Shown here: positions 8,607 to 17,409 of the stretch, in pieces | Layout: every line of letters starts with the position of its first letter | Numbering within the stretch: position 1 is the stretch's first letter | NCBI GenBank assembly: GCA_037447655.1 | Contig: JBBHKE010003010.1 | Location: 1 to 18,049, forward strand | DNA: 18,049 bases | Direction: 5' to 3' | Origin: Zygnema cylindricum | Lineage: Eukaryota > Streptophyta > Zygnematophyceae > Zygnematales > Zygnemataceae | Notes under the pieces: model-generated | Databases searched by the model: none | Told to the model about the DNA's origin: nothing | Seen by the model: the letters and a program-made list of their open reading frames with translations, nothing else | Translations under genes and position numbers: made by a program

Positions 8607-9752
8607 TTAGTTTCTTTCTGGACAAGTCATCGCCTCTCCATAAGTTTGAGGTTCATCTTGATGAGATAGTTTAGTTACCTTGTTATTAACCTGTTTTTCT
8701 TGCAGTCTTTTGCTACTTCTCCTCCCCCCCTCAAAATTTGAGGCCGAAATAGATGGTTCTCGTGGATTCTTTCGAACAAACTCGGCTTCTCCCCTATCCC
8801 TTGATTCCGAATCAATTTCCACCACGTCTTCCGCTTCGGGTAGAGTTGTCACTAGAGTTTCCACAGCCGAGTCCTTTTTGGTGCGATTTGTACCTGCAAG
8901 AATGTAATCTTCTCTAAAACCTGGATAGTTAGGAAGCTCAAAGTCATCGGAATTTTCTGACTCAAATCTGATTTTTACTGACTTCGTATATTTGAAGGGA
9001 TCCACAGACTTTCCTTCATCGATATTTGCTAGATGCTTTACTAAGATTATATCTTCCTTTTTTAGATCATAAACTCTATATCCTTTAACATCCTTATCAT
9101 ATCCTAATACGTATCCCGGTCTTCCTTTAGGATCTAGCTTCCAATTGGACCGATCAGTATCTAGACTAAATACTTGACTGCCGAAAACCTTTAAGTGAGT
9201 TTTGTCTGGTTTCCGGCCTGTCCATCTCTCATAAGGTGTTTGATCTTTTATAGCTGAAGTAAGAACTCTATTTTTGAGGTAATTAGCACAGTTCATTGCT
9301 TCTGCCCAAAACCTTTTTCCTATCTTCTTATCTGACAAGATACTTCTAGCACTATCACTTAGTAATCTATTTAACCTTTCAGCTACCCCATTGTGTTCCG
9401 GGTTTTTTGGGACTGTCTTTTAGTGTTGGACCCCATCTTCCCTCAAAAAATCCTCAAACTGGTTAGAAGTATACTCTCCACCATTGTCACTCCTTACTCT
9501 CTTGATTGGAGTTTCATGGAGTTTTTCGCTCCACGCTTTATATTGTCAAAAACAATCCTGAGCTTCTGACTTGTTTTTCAAAAAATACACCCGGGAATAC
9601 CGAGACCAATCATCAGTTATAATCATCATAAACCTCTTCCCCCCCGGTGAGGGAACTTTAGCCGGTCCCCAAATATCTGTGTGTACTAGAGCTAGAATTT
9701 TTTCTCCCTTATAGGTGGCTGATTTAGGAAAGGGTAATCTGTGTGCTTTACC
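8607..9752 (-). pseudogene. Integrase of element D
   Basis: The frame is the same as the protease frame. After a stop at 9750-9752 it reads GKAHRLPFPKS, VHTDIWGPAKVPSPGGKRFM (catalytic Asp), RSDNGGEYTSNQFEDFL (catalytic Asp) and EHNGVAERLNRLL (catalytic Glu), so the DDE triad is present. Stops at 9546-9548 and 9420-9422 interrupt the catalytic core. From 9338 a 243-codon frame runs FWAEAMNCANYLKNRVL, TPYERWTGRKPDKTHLKVFGSQVF and GRPGYVLGYDKDVKGYRVYD, then an acidic linker (EDVVEIDSESRDRGE) and a basic stretch (GGRRSSKRLQEK) before RT. It ends at the stop 8607-8609, after CPERN. No frameshift occurs across the whole region. Confidence 0.93.
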
Positions 9753-10364
9753 TTAAGCACATCCACTACAATCACTTATATCATCACTCTCACTGAACTG
9801 AATCCCTTCCACCACTCCCATCTTTTTCATCTCTCTTAACTTATCTAGATTCACATGCCCAAGCCTCTTATACCATATCATAATATCATGAACACCAGCA
9901 TAATAAAGTTTCTTCGTTTCATTACTTAAAATCAGCCTAAACATCCCATGGCTACCTTTCTCAGCAATGAAATAGACATCCTCCTCAAAACTAGCAGTAA
10001 AGATTCCTTCCCTAGTGCTAGTGAAAAAACCCTTATCATCTAATACTGATGTAGAGATAAGATTTTTGTTCAGCTCCGGAATAAACAATACATCGGAGAA
10101 TGTTAATATGGATGTCTTTCCTTCTACTAACACTTTCAGATCTACCGATCCTACAAGAGTAGTGGTGACTATCCTCCCATCCCCGTACTCTATCTCTACT
10201 GTAGGCATCTTTCTTATCTTAGTGAACAGGTGCCTATCCTTACAGATGTGCATGGAGGCACCAGAATCTACAATCCAGCCTGCTTCACCTTTCAATCCAC
10301 CGTAAGCACATTTTTGCCTTCGTGGAATTTCGACCTCATTTTTTGCCTCTAACTCCTCATCCAA
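9753..10364 (-). pseudogene. Protease and GAG-pre-integrase domain of element D
   Basis: This is a 203-codon open stretch. After an acidic N-terminal tail and RRQKCAYGGLKGEAGW comes the aspartic protease signature VDSGASMHIC (DSGA at 10257-10268, intact), GDGRIVTTTLVGSVDL, LTFSDVLFIPELNKNLISTS (the copia flap/core) and DDKGFFTSTREG. The second half is the GAG-pre-integrase domain: MIWYKRLGHVNLDKLREMKKMG to SDCSGCA, the His/Cys zinc-binding end, where a stop (9750-9752) interrupts just before GKAHRLPF. As part of Gag-Pol it would process the polyprotein. The first Met in this frame is probably not a real start, since the domain is normally read through from gag. Confidence 0.93.
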
Positions 10365-11423
10365 AGGAGCTCATCGTCCTCGTCCTCGGATTACGCCTCA
10401 AGTACTTGTGTGACAAGGGCCTTTTTCTTTCCTCTCGGGGTACCATCGATCTGCCCCTACTTTAACCAAAGCTCGGCAAGCTTAGTGCACTCTGCCATAT
10501 AGTGCCCCGTTTTCTTACAAAAATGACATAAACATTTGGGAGCCCTTGGTTCGAACTCGTCGGCCTATTTTTTCTGCTCCCTACCCCTTTAGTTTCCAAC
10601 CGGTTTCCGAGAATCCTTGTTCCTCCAATCGGTCGCAGTTGCCAAAGCATGGCCACTCTTTCCTCCCCTTCGGATCTCAATCGTATTCTCTTGAACGAGA
10701 ATAATCACTACCACTGAGTTCCATATCTACCTTGAGTCTGGCAAGTCCTGTACACGGTTGACTATGTTTTCGAACTCATCGGGTAACTTCATCAGTAAAC
10801 GGTTAACCTTTTCCTTTTCACTAAAATCTTTTCCCGCACTCTTTAGCTCCATGAAGAGTGTAGCAAGCTCATTGCAAAAATCAAACATTCCCCCCCTTTG
10901 TATACATACTCCTTAACTTTCTTATTAGCCAAATGTTGTTGCTGAATCGTACCACTTTGGTACATCTCTATGAGAGCCATCCAAAGATCGGATGCCCTTC
11001 CTACCTGCAAATGAGGACATGCAAGTCCTTGAGTGAGATGGCGTAGGATGAAGTGCTTTGCCGCCATATTTTTGAAGTCCCAAGTTTTAGTATCATTCTC
11101 CTCGTTCCTCGGAATAGGTGACATGAATGCCGAACCAGTTGCTATTGGTGTGGTCGTCGCCTTCTCCTTTCCTTTGTCCACCACCTCTCCTTCTTTTGTT
11201 TCCTCTGTTGAAGGTGGATTCTCTTTCCTGGTGAATCTGGTTCCTCCAAACCCTGGAGGAATTCCAAGACTTGATGGCGCCCCAACCGTCCACTCACTAT
11301 CCCCCAAAACCTTTTTTCGCATAGAGCACCTATCATCATACTTTCCCAGTATATGAAGCTAGTTCCATTAAAGATTGGTACCCTAGAGGGTGGGCCCATA
11401 ACCTGAAACTCCGAGACCTCCAT
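10365..11423 (-). pseudogene. gag of element D
   Basis: The ATG (11421-11423) lies inside the 5' LTR, 20 nt before its end. The opening MEVSEFQVMGPPSRVPIFNGTSFIYWESMMIGAL reads across the LTR end and the primer site. A frameshift near 11310, beside A and G runs, moves to the frame ending at 10843: EWTVGAPSSLGIPPGFGG, a Lys/Glu/Thr-rich insert, then MAAKHFILRHLTQGL and SDLWMALIEMYQSGTIQQQHLANKKVKEYVYKGG. A G7 run (about 10893-10899) shifts again to MFDFCNELATLFMEL and LLMKLPDEFENIVNRVQ. A CCHC zinc knuckle CHFCKKTGHYMAEC lies at 10487-10528. Further stops follow (near 10738, 10590 and 10460), and an acidic tail leads to protease. Two neighbouring products in other frames are shadows. Confidence 0.88.
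11389..11403 (-). other. Primer-binding site of D: initiator tRNA-Met anticodon arm
   Basis: On the minus strand GGTTATGGGCCCACC follows the 5' LTR without a gap. It is the exact reverse complement of GGUGGGCCCAUAACC, the anticodon stem-loop of plant initiator tRNA-Met as I recall it; the animal version would match only 12 nt. No 3'-end tRNA primer site is seen here. This implies priming by an internal or half tRNA, as in Drosophila copia and yeast Ty5. The site is also coding (QVMGPP of gag). Confidence 0.8.
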
Positions 11424-12458
11424 AATTTCTCAGAGTGGACAGCTTCCAAGAAGCCTCTAGGATAATCCTGACGCCTTTGTGTTTCAGCAAAAATAACTAC
11501 CACCCTGGCTAACAAAAACTCTGACCACCTGCACCCGTGTGAAGGCAAGCCTCCCCTGAGTCGATAGCAAAAAGAATCTCTCAATTTGCTCCCCTGAGCA
11601 GTAAGTTATGGAGGGTCAAAGTTGACCTTTTGTACAAAAGCTCTTTGGGAGAGAAGGTCCTATCTCCTAATTTTTCTAAGTCCTATCTCTCTCACAGACT
11701 TTATCTACTGATGTACGGAACCAATCAGAATACAGTTCCGTACGCAAAAGTACAGCTGCCGGTGTACTTTAGGTACGGACATTGTACGACATGGCCTAAA
11801 TGTCGACACATGTCATATCAGGATTCGTTGCCATAATCTCCGGAGATTCCACGATCCAATGTAATTTCGCCACGTGTCATCCGATAAGGCAATGGCCACA
11901 AAACGCCGAAATCTTCTTCCGCGATCTCGGCGCTAATTCCGGCCGTCCGATTAAATCAGGATTTAATCGTAGCCGTAATAAATACTTGCGCGGCATTCGT
12001 TTCAATTAAGTAATAAATGCGCGGTATTGATTTTCTGTCCGTACCGTAATCCGTACTTTACACATTACCGGATCTATGTATCTCGTAATAAATTACAGTT
12101 AAATGATTAATCCTACGCATACGTGTTAAAATAATTATCAAACTATATACTACGTAACACTAGTCCTAGACTTAACGGCTAAGGCTACCAGCTATCTGCT
12201 GTCTGCCGGCCGGTAGGTACATGGATCAAATCCTGCGGCCGGCACATATATTTTAGATAAAATAAACCCTTTAACTTATATAAATTTCCCGTAAACCTCT
12301 GGATAGCCTAGGTAGCCATGGCTCTAGCTCCCTCTCCAATTTCTCAGTGACTGCGACAAGTTTGAGTTGGAGAGAGAAGAGGAGGTAAGGCCCTCGGCTT
12401 CTTTCTATATTTCTATTTAGACTTAGAAAATACTAAAAATGTACCATTAATTTTCACA
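11404..12458 (-). repeat. 5' LTR of element D
   Basis: It pairs with 5999-7052. On the minus strand it begins TGTGAAAATTAATGG and ends GAGTTTCA. It contains a perfect inverted repeat, gtacggaac (11713-11721) with gttccgtac (11735-11743), a G-box near 11870, a TATA-like TTTATATAAG (12275-12284, minus strand), A/B-box-like motifs on the plus strand (12171-12185 and 12222-12233), and the gag ATG at 11421-11423. If the TATA is the real one, the untranslated leader would be about 830 nt long. Confidence 0.95.
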
Positions 12459-12463
12459 CACGG
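12459..12463 (+). repeat. Right target-site duplication of element D
   Basis: The five bases cacgg are identical to 5994-5998. Confidence 0.92.
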
Positions 12464-13506
12464 ATCGCAACCAACGCAATCAACGGAATGTGCGGCATCC
12501 GACGATCTCAGCCTCAGAATTTCCGCGGGGAAGAAGATCCAGCAGCCGCCTGCAAGCAAGCTCTCACTTTGCCTACTCGACAACCTCAGGGGAACCTTTG
12601 ACCATCCAAGAGGCCTTCTCATCACCAAAGCGGAATCACTGGATCGAGGTAGCAAACGACGAAATGAAGTCAATCATAGAGGCCCAAACATAGGAGCTTG
12701 TGGAACTTCCTCCAGACCGAAAGGCGATCGTCATAAAATGGGTATTCACCGTGAAGTTAAATAACGATAACATCATTGAACGTTATAAGGCCAGACTTGT
12801 GGCAAAGGGGTATAATCAAAAGGAAAAAATCGATTTTGAAGAAACATTTTCTCCGGTTGTAAGATTTCCAACAGTTAAGATTTTGCTGTCCCTAGCTGCT
12901 ATAGAAGATATGGAAATTCATCGGATGGATGTAAAGACGGCCTTTTTCCATGGAGAACTAGAAGAAACCATTTACATACAGCAGCCTGAAAAGTATGCAG
13001 AACCAGGAAAAGAGCACTTAGTATGCAAGTTGCTAAAATCTTTCTACGGCCTAAAACAAGCCCCTAGGCAATGGAATTTGAAGCTTGATGAATTCTTGAC
13101 CAGTCGAAGATTTCAAAGGATAAGTTCTAATCACTATGTGTACGTTCTAAAGGTTGAAAATGGGATAGTGTATATAGCGGTGTATGTAGATGGTTTACTA
13201 TTAGGTAGCAAATCAATGTCTGAAATTAACAAAATCAAAACTGTTCTAAACTCACTATTCGAGATGAAAGACCTCGGTGAGGCAAAGTATATTCTGGGAA
13301 TCCAGGTAGAGAGGGACAGAAATAACAAAATAATAAAATTGACTCAAAAAGATGCTATTGGAAACATGTTAGAGGAGTATGGCATGCGGGGGGCAAAAGG
13401 ATGTCTAACTCCAATGGAATTTTGGTTAAACATTATAGGAGAAGAGACAAAACCAGGTGTCATTGTTAGCCAGTATTTAGATTCAAGGGGGAGAATGATT
13501 CTATGA
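12464..13506 (+). pseudogene. Reverse transcriptase of element C
   Basis: This is the continuation of element C pol after the element D insertion, in the same frame as 5449-5998. It opens with DRNQRNQRNVRHPTISASEFPRGRRSSSRL (linker) and EAFSSPKRNHWIEVANDEMKSI. A TAG stop at 12691-12693 sits where the family has the Trp of 'TWELVELP'. Then follow RKAIVIKWVFTVKLN, YKARLVAKGYNQKEKIDFEETFSPVVRF, HRMDVKTAFFHGELEETIY, KSFYGLKQAPRQWNLKLDEF and VYIAVYVDGLLLGS. The catalytic YVDD is YVDG: Asp to Gly at 13192-13194, which would abolish polymerisation. The frame is lost at a G5 run near 13489, and the next segment, MTQIPYKQIVVS, lies in another frame. Confidence 0.93.
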
Positions 13507-14181
13507 CACAAATACCTTACAAACAAATAGTAGTGAGCTTAATATATTTAATGAGCTGTACCCGTCTTGACATTGCTGCAGCAGTCGGGATACTGAGCAG
13601 GAGTTTAGAGAATCGAAGAAAATCCGATTTTGATGCAGCAAGGAGCCCACTTAGAAAGATTGGGAAGCAGCTAAAAGAGTCTTTATATATCTCATAACGA
13701 CAAGAGATCTAAGGTTGCATTTGGGTGGGAACAATCCTGCCATCACCACTTGGAGTGATGCCCATTATGGGGATGCTCCTATGAGGAGATGCACGTTTGG
13801 ATAATGTATATGGCTGATGGGGCTTTCTACTAGAGCAGCAAGCTCCAAAAGGTCATTGCTCAGTCCACCATGGAGGCTGAGTTCATTGCCTCTTGCTCTA
13901 CTGTAAAAGAATTAATGTGAGTCAAGTCCTTGCTTGGTGAACTTGTTCATCATAAGAGTGGTATCTTGAAAGTGTTTTGTGATAATCAGGCAGACATTGC
14001 CACTTATACCAATCGTAAACACCATTTTAAAGCCAAACATATAGACATTAGACTTAACTTTGTTACAGAGAAGGTAAAAGATAAAATAATCTGTTTAGAG
14101 TATAGAGCAGGTGGTGAAATGGTAGCAGATATGTGCAATTCTATGAACTCCATTGGTGCACAGAATAGGCAGCTTGCTTAA
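13503..14181 (+). pseudogene. RNase H of element C
   Basis: The opening IPYKQIVVSLIYLMSCTRLDIAAAVGILSRSL (13503 onward) matches element D. Just after it comes an extra stretch of about 36 bp (about 13607-13642) that D lacks, and the frame changes again. TTWSDAHYGDAPMRRCT (about 13745-13794) keeps the first Asp. After stops near 13802 and 13830 comes QSTMEAEFIASCSTVKELM (Glu), a TGA at about 13918, then VKSLLGELVHHKSGILKVFCDNQADIATYTNRKHHFKAKHIDIRLNFV (Asp and the terminal signature). The frame ends at 14179-14181 after NRQLA. The catalytic residues survive but the frame does not, so this copy is dead. Confidence 0.9.
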
Positions 14182-14245
14182 AGCTCCTAAGATAATTATC
14201 AATGCCTATCTTTCACTCATAACAACTGCCACCTTGGCAGGCAAT
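14182..14245 (+). other. 3' untranslated region of element C
   Basis: This short stretch lies between the pol stop and the 3' LTR. No clear polypurine tract is present directly before TGTTGATTTT; the bases there are ggcaggcaat, so the tract has decayed or is unusual. A perfect small inverted repeat, ctgcca/tggcag (14226-14240), lies here. A near-copy of the surrounding 20 bases (aacaactgccaccctggcag) occurs in LTR D near 6087. Confidence 0.5.
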
Positions 14246-14498
14246 TGTTGATTTTGGAAAGCTTTAAGTCTCGGTATATTGTTAGAACTGTAGAAAGGTA
14301 GTTATTTGTAGTTTAAGGATATGCGTCATCACTTGAGTACAGTACAAGTCAACGCAACTGCTATGCAGACAGAGCAGCGCAGCAGCGAAGCTGCGACACA
14401 AACAGGACAACCCAGCTGCGGTTACTTTGGATATGATCCGTACGGGACAACGCAGCTGCGATTGATATGAATCAAGTCAACAGACCTCAACTTAGTGG

Positions 14499-14542
14499 GT
14501 AGCTCAGTGGTAGCTTAGTGGTAGCTCAGTGGTAGCTCGACA
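14499..14542 (+). repeat. 11-bp A-box-like tandem repeats, right LTR C
   Basis: There are four units: gtagctcagtg, gtagcttagtg, gtagctcagtg and gtagctcgaca. The third unit is better preserved than in the left LTR. Confidence 0.7.
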
Positions 14543-14607
14543 AATTTGTATTCGCTTGGTAGCTTGACGTACCTCTCAAGTACACTAGTATCACCGGTAC
14601 AACACAA

Positions 14608-14616
14608 GTATAAAAC
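14608..14616 (+). promoter_or_regulatory. TATA box of 3' LTR C
   Basis: The sequence gtataaaac is conserved at the same LTR position as 3295-3304. Confidence 0.5.
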
Positions 14617-14923
14617 TTAGGACTCACAACACATTATGTATCCAGACTTCCAAGTAGTAAACTGCAGACAGTTTTTGGGAAACTTCTGAGTATTATATCT
14701 TGAGTGTTGTCAAGCCAATTGTGCTCAAACTTTGGGAGTTGTCAATATTTATGCTACTTTATATTAATATAGAGTTTTGTGAGGTTTGGGTGCTTGTATA
14801 TGATTTGGTGAGCACTTGAAAACAGCTGTTTGATATAATTCTTGATAGCTTCTGAGATTGTATCATGTCTACTTCTACCACTACTGCTTCTCCTCCACCT
14901 GCACCGGTGGTCGCAGAACAACA

Positions 14924-14928
14924 TTTAG
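14924..14928 (+). repeat. Right target-site duplication of element C
   Basis: The five bases tttag follow the right LTR; they pair with cttag at 2928-2932 with one mismatch. Confidence 0.65.
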
Positions 14929-15341
14929 ATCGCTACTTTGATCACTACTTTGATCCGCGACTGTTCGATGACGTTAAATCCTCTATCGAACGGTGTGCAA
15001 CTCAATCGTGTTACCATTCTTTTTCATTTTGCAACCAATACAATATGGGTCTTAAGGTCATATTGTATGTTTTGCGTACAATAGGCATATTGTATGGGCC
15101 CACTTTCACCTACTTTTGAACTATGGTGTGTACGGAGAAAAAAAAAATTGATTGGGGAAAATTTATCAACACTAATAGCGGTACACGCTCCTTGTACAAA
15201 ATGCTAAACCCATGCGCAAGAATTAGTTTTTATGGCTGATGCAAATTAGGGTGTGTCCTCGTGGGATCTTATCTTGGCGAACTTAGAAGATTCTAAGTAC
15301 ACGTCGAATGTCCCAATGCGCAAAAACGAAATTGTTAATTA
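14929..15341. other. Unassigned DNA with a 10-bp inverted repeat
   Basis: I see no gene. A perfect 10-bp inverted repeat, atacaatatg (15038-15047) with catattgtat (15059-15068), has an 11-nt spacer. A partial third arm, catattgtat, follows at about 15088-15097. The duplicated ctactttgatc near 14934-14953 is a 12-bp direct repeat. Confidence 0.5.
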
Positions 15342-15955
15342 AGGGTGTGTGCCCATGTGCTCAAGTAAGGGTTTTTTTCCGTCGTTTTCACAAAAATTGG
15401 GACTTGCAACGAGAAATCCTATGCCGTACGAAAAAAGTGGAGAACCAAAGTACATTTTGAGTCATTTTGGAGCTTGGATAGTACGTCAATTTGGCGTTAT
15501 TATCATTGCGACGCACTTCCATCTCATGCCAGCTCATCTTCACACTTTTACTGGAATGAAATCGCGACCTGATTTAAATTAAAATAATACCCTATTGACG
15601 ATTATAAAACTGGGATTGCACGCGTCAAACGTTTTCTTTTTTTTTTGCACGAGGAAACATAGGGTGTTTCCCCATGTGTTCAAGTAAGGGTTTTTTTCCG
15701 TCGTTTTCATAGAAAATGGGACTTGCAACTCGAAAATCCTACGCCGTACGAAAAATGGGCAAAAATACAAGTACATTTTGCATCGTCTTAGAACTTTGAA
15801 AGGTACGCAATTTGGCATTATTATCATCGCGACCCACTTCGAGCTCATCTTCACACTTGCACTAGAATAAAATTGCGACCTGATTTTCATCAAAATACTA
15901 CCCTATTGACGAATAGAAAAACCGGGATTGCAAGCGTCAAACGTTTTCAAAACTT
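15342..15955 (+). repeat. Tandem duplication, units ~315 bp
   Basis: Two copies in direct orientation start with agggtgt at 15342 and 15661 (spacing 319) and end with gcgtcaaacgttttc at 15622 and 15934 (spacing 312). Shared blocks in order are caagtaagggtttttttccg, gggacttgcaac, gccgtacgaaaaa, attattatcat, gctcatcttcacact, gcgacctgatt and accctattgacga. By eye the copies are about 80% identical. Neither codes for protein: the open frames found here (15349-15582 plus, 15579-15893 minus) are not conserved between copies. It could be two units of a satellite or a local duplication. Confidence 0.85.
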
Positions 15956-15987
15956 TTGAATGACGGAGAGTACACTCTATTTTTTCC

Positions 15988-16029
15988 CATGCTCGTCACG
16001 CGCATGTACGTACGAAAATGACGAGCATG
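15988..16029. repeat. 11-bp perfect inverted repeat
   Basis: The arms are catgctcgtca (15988-15998) and tgacgagcatg (16019-16029), with a 20-nt spacer that contains the palindrome gtacgtac. It could form a hairpin or cruciform. Confidence 0.75.
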
Positions 16030-17389
16030 TACGGAAAAAAAATTCGTTGGGGTCTCTTACCTCCACTTTCATGCATGGGTTCTTTGCAAAATTTTACTTC
16101 GTCCTCGTCTCTCCCCCTCTTTCTCACTCGACCACTCTTTCTCTCTTATTTTTACGAGATGTAGCAATAATAGTATCAAATAAAAGATTTTTTTTTCTTT
16201 ATTTTGGATATTTTTGGTCTAAGTTTGATGGCATATTAAATGATCAATGATAAGAAGACGAAATCGGGAACACCGTGGCGGAAAATCTACGTACTGATGA
16301 CGTCACATGGTAGCATGACTACGCTAGGTCACAAAACACACCTTAATGCCTCTGTTCCATAAGCGGTAGGCGGTCCCAATAAACATGGGGAGACGTCTAT
16401 TTGTAGGGCTTACTGGCATGACGTTTCATAGTTTCGGGCTGGTAAACAACGTTTTGGAATTATGATTGGCTTCACGTAGGTTAACGTCGAGATTATAAAA
16501 ATCTTTAAATATTCTTCAAACAGAAAATCAGAACGTGATATTTGTACCAGTGGAGGTAGTTAATTTAATCATACGAAAAGTTTGCGGCCAGATTTTAATT
16601 TTGAAAATGTAAAATAAAATTTCGAAACGGAATAGCAAAAAGACGCGGCAAAATTTGAAGGTTGGCGGATGACAGGCATAGCGTACAAAGATTCTTTCAA
16701 TTGACTTGCATCCAACGTGGCAAGAGGCACATGGCATGTGCGACGTGTAGGCTTATGGTTGCCTGCTCGAGTCGGATACTTTTTTAATGGTACAAGACTA
16801 GTGTGAAGCAACTCTCCTCTTCGAGGAGATTTTCTTAACACTGGACGATTTGCGTGATTGCTTCGCGAATCTAAAAAAGTGAAAAATCTAACGGTCAAGA
16901 CTTACGCCTATAATATTAGAGCATCCCGACAGCCATAAGGTAAACATGTTTCATTTGACAACAAAAAAAAAATGTAAAAATTTGTACGAAATCGTGTTGT
17001 GTCCTGTAAACAACCCCATTTTTTCTCTAATGGAAGACCAACCTAAGTGTGAACATCCATCAGGCGAAAAGTGAGGTTGTTTACTGAAAAAAATGCGTTT
17101 CCGTAACCGGTCGTACTATTTTTATTTGTACTTTTACAAAACATGATTATTGGAGATCCGTCAAGATTCTCCAAAATTTTGGGCGACAACGTCGACCGTC
17201 AAATTATTTGTTTTGTAAGAAAACGGTCATCTTATCCATTATCTAACTAGTCTAACCCCTTGTTTTTGAGGAGGAGAGTAGCTACGCATAGGTTTTCGAA
17301 GAGGAGACTAGCCACACAATAGACGTGGAAAATATTTACACGTGGAAAGGTCACGTACCATCCACGATGGATGTGAGAAAGGAACCTAA

Positions 17390-17409
17390 CATGTGGCATA
17401 CGCCACATG
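17390..17409. repeat. 8-bp perfect inverted repeat
   Basis: The arms are catgtggc and gccacatg, with a 4-nt spacer. It lies amid several ACGT-core motifs. Confidence 0.7.

Larger units (their letters stand above)
5999..12458 (-). mobile_element. Copia LTR retrotransposon D, nested in C
   Basis: This is a complete-length (6460 bp) minus-strand element: 5' LTR 11404-12458, primer-binding site 11389-11403, gag, protease, integrase, RT, RNase H, polypurine tract 7053-7065, 3' LTR 5999-7052, and a perfect cacgg target duplication. The LTRs are roughly 90% identical by eye. From protease through most of RT it lies in one frame, broken by six stops (9750, 9546, 9420, 8607, 8409 and 7941, each the first position of a stop triplet). 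Frameshifts occur near 11310, 10900, 7910 and 7250, all next to homopolymer runs. The visible catalytic motifs of protease, integrase, RT and RNase H are intact. It could be a moderately old copy whose relatives still move. Confidence 0.96.
2933..14923 (+). mobile_element. Copia LTR retrotransposon C (interrupted by element D)
   Basis: This element is bounded by direct LTRs of 677 bp (2933-3609) and 678 bp (14246-14923), roughly 90% identical by eye. The flanks are cttag (2928-2932) and tttag (14924-14928), a 5-bp target duplication with one mismatch. Without the nested element D and its duplicated target, C is about 5.5 kb, normal for copia. Gene order is gag, protease, integrase, RT, RNase H, which places it in Ty1/copia. 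Its pol is clearly related to that of D, for example around the RNase H motif GDAPMRRCT. Multiple stops and frameshifts, a damaged protease motif (DTRA) and an RT motif YVDG show that it is dead. Its LTR divergence resembles that of D, but nesting proves that C was there first. Confidence 0.93.
14246..14923 (+). repeat. 3' LTR of element C
   Basis: It pairs with 2933-3609. It starts TGTTGATTTT and ends aacaaca. It holds four 11-bp A-box-like repeats (14499-14542), a TATA box (14608-14616) and, because the gag start lies in the LTR, an intact gag start region (ATG at 14865). The open frame continuing into 14924-15119 is only flanking DNA read by chance. Confidence 0.92.

Noticed and set aside
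14226-14240. Shared block aacaactgccacc(t/c)tggcag between the 3' end of element C and LTR D (near 6087)
   Set aside because: It lies on opposite strands relative to the two elements and is about 20 bp built round a small palindrome; common descent cannot be claimed from it.
14865-15119. 84-codon frame starting MSTSTTTASPPPAPVV
   Set aside because: The first 19-20 residues are the gag start carried by LTR C; the remainder reads flanking host DNA past the target duplication. It is not a gene.
15349-15893. Open frames of 77 and 104 codons in the tandem duplication
   Set aside because: The frames are not preserved between the two repeat copies, which have many indels.
16569-16898. 109-codon minus-strand open frame in the intergenic region
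   Set aside because: No recognisable motif, unusual composition and no supporting context; likely chance.
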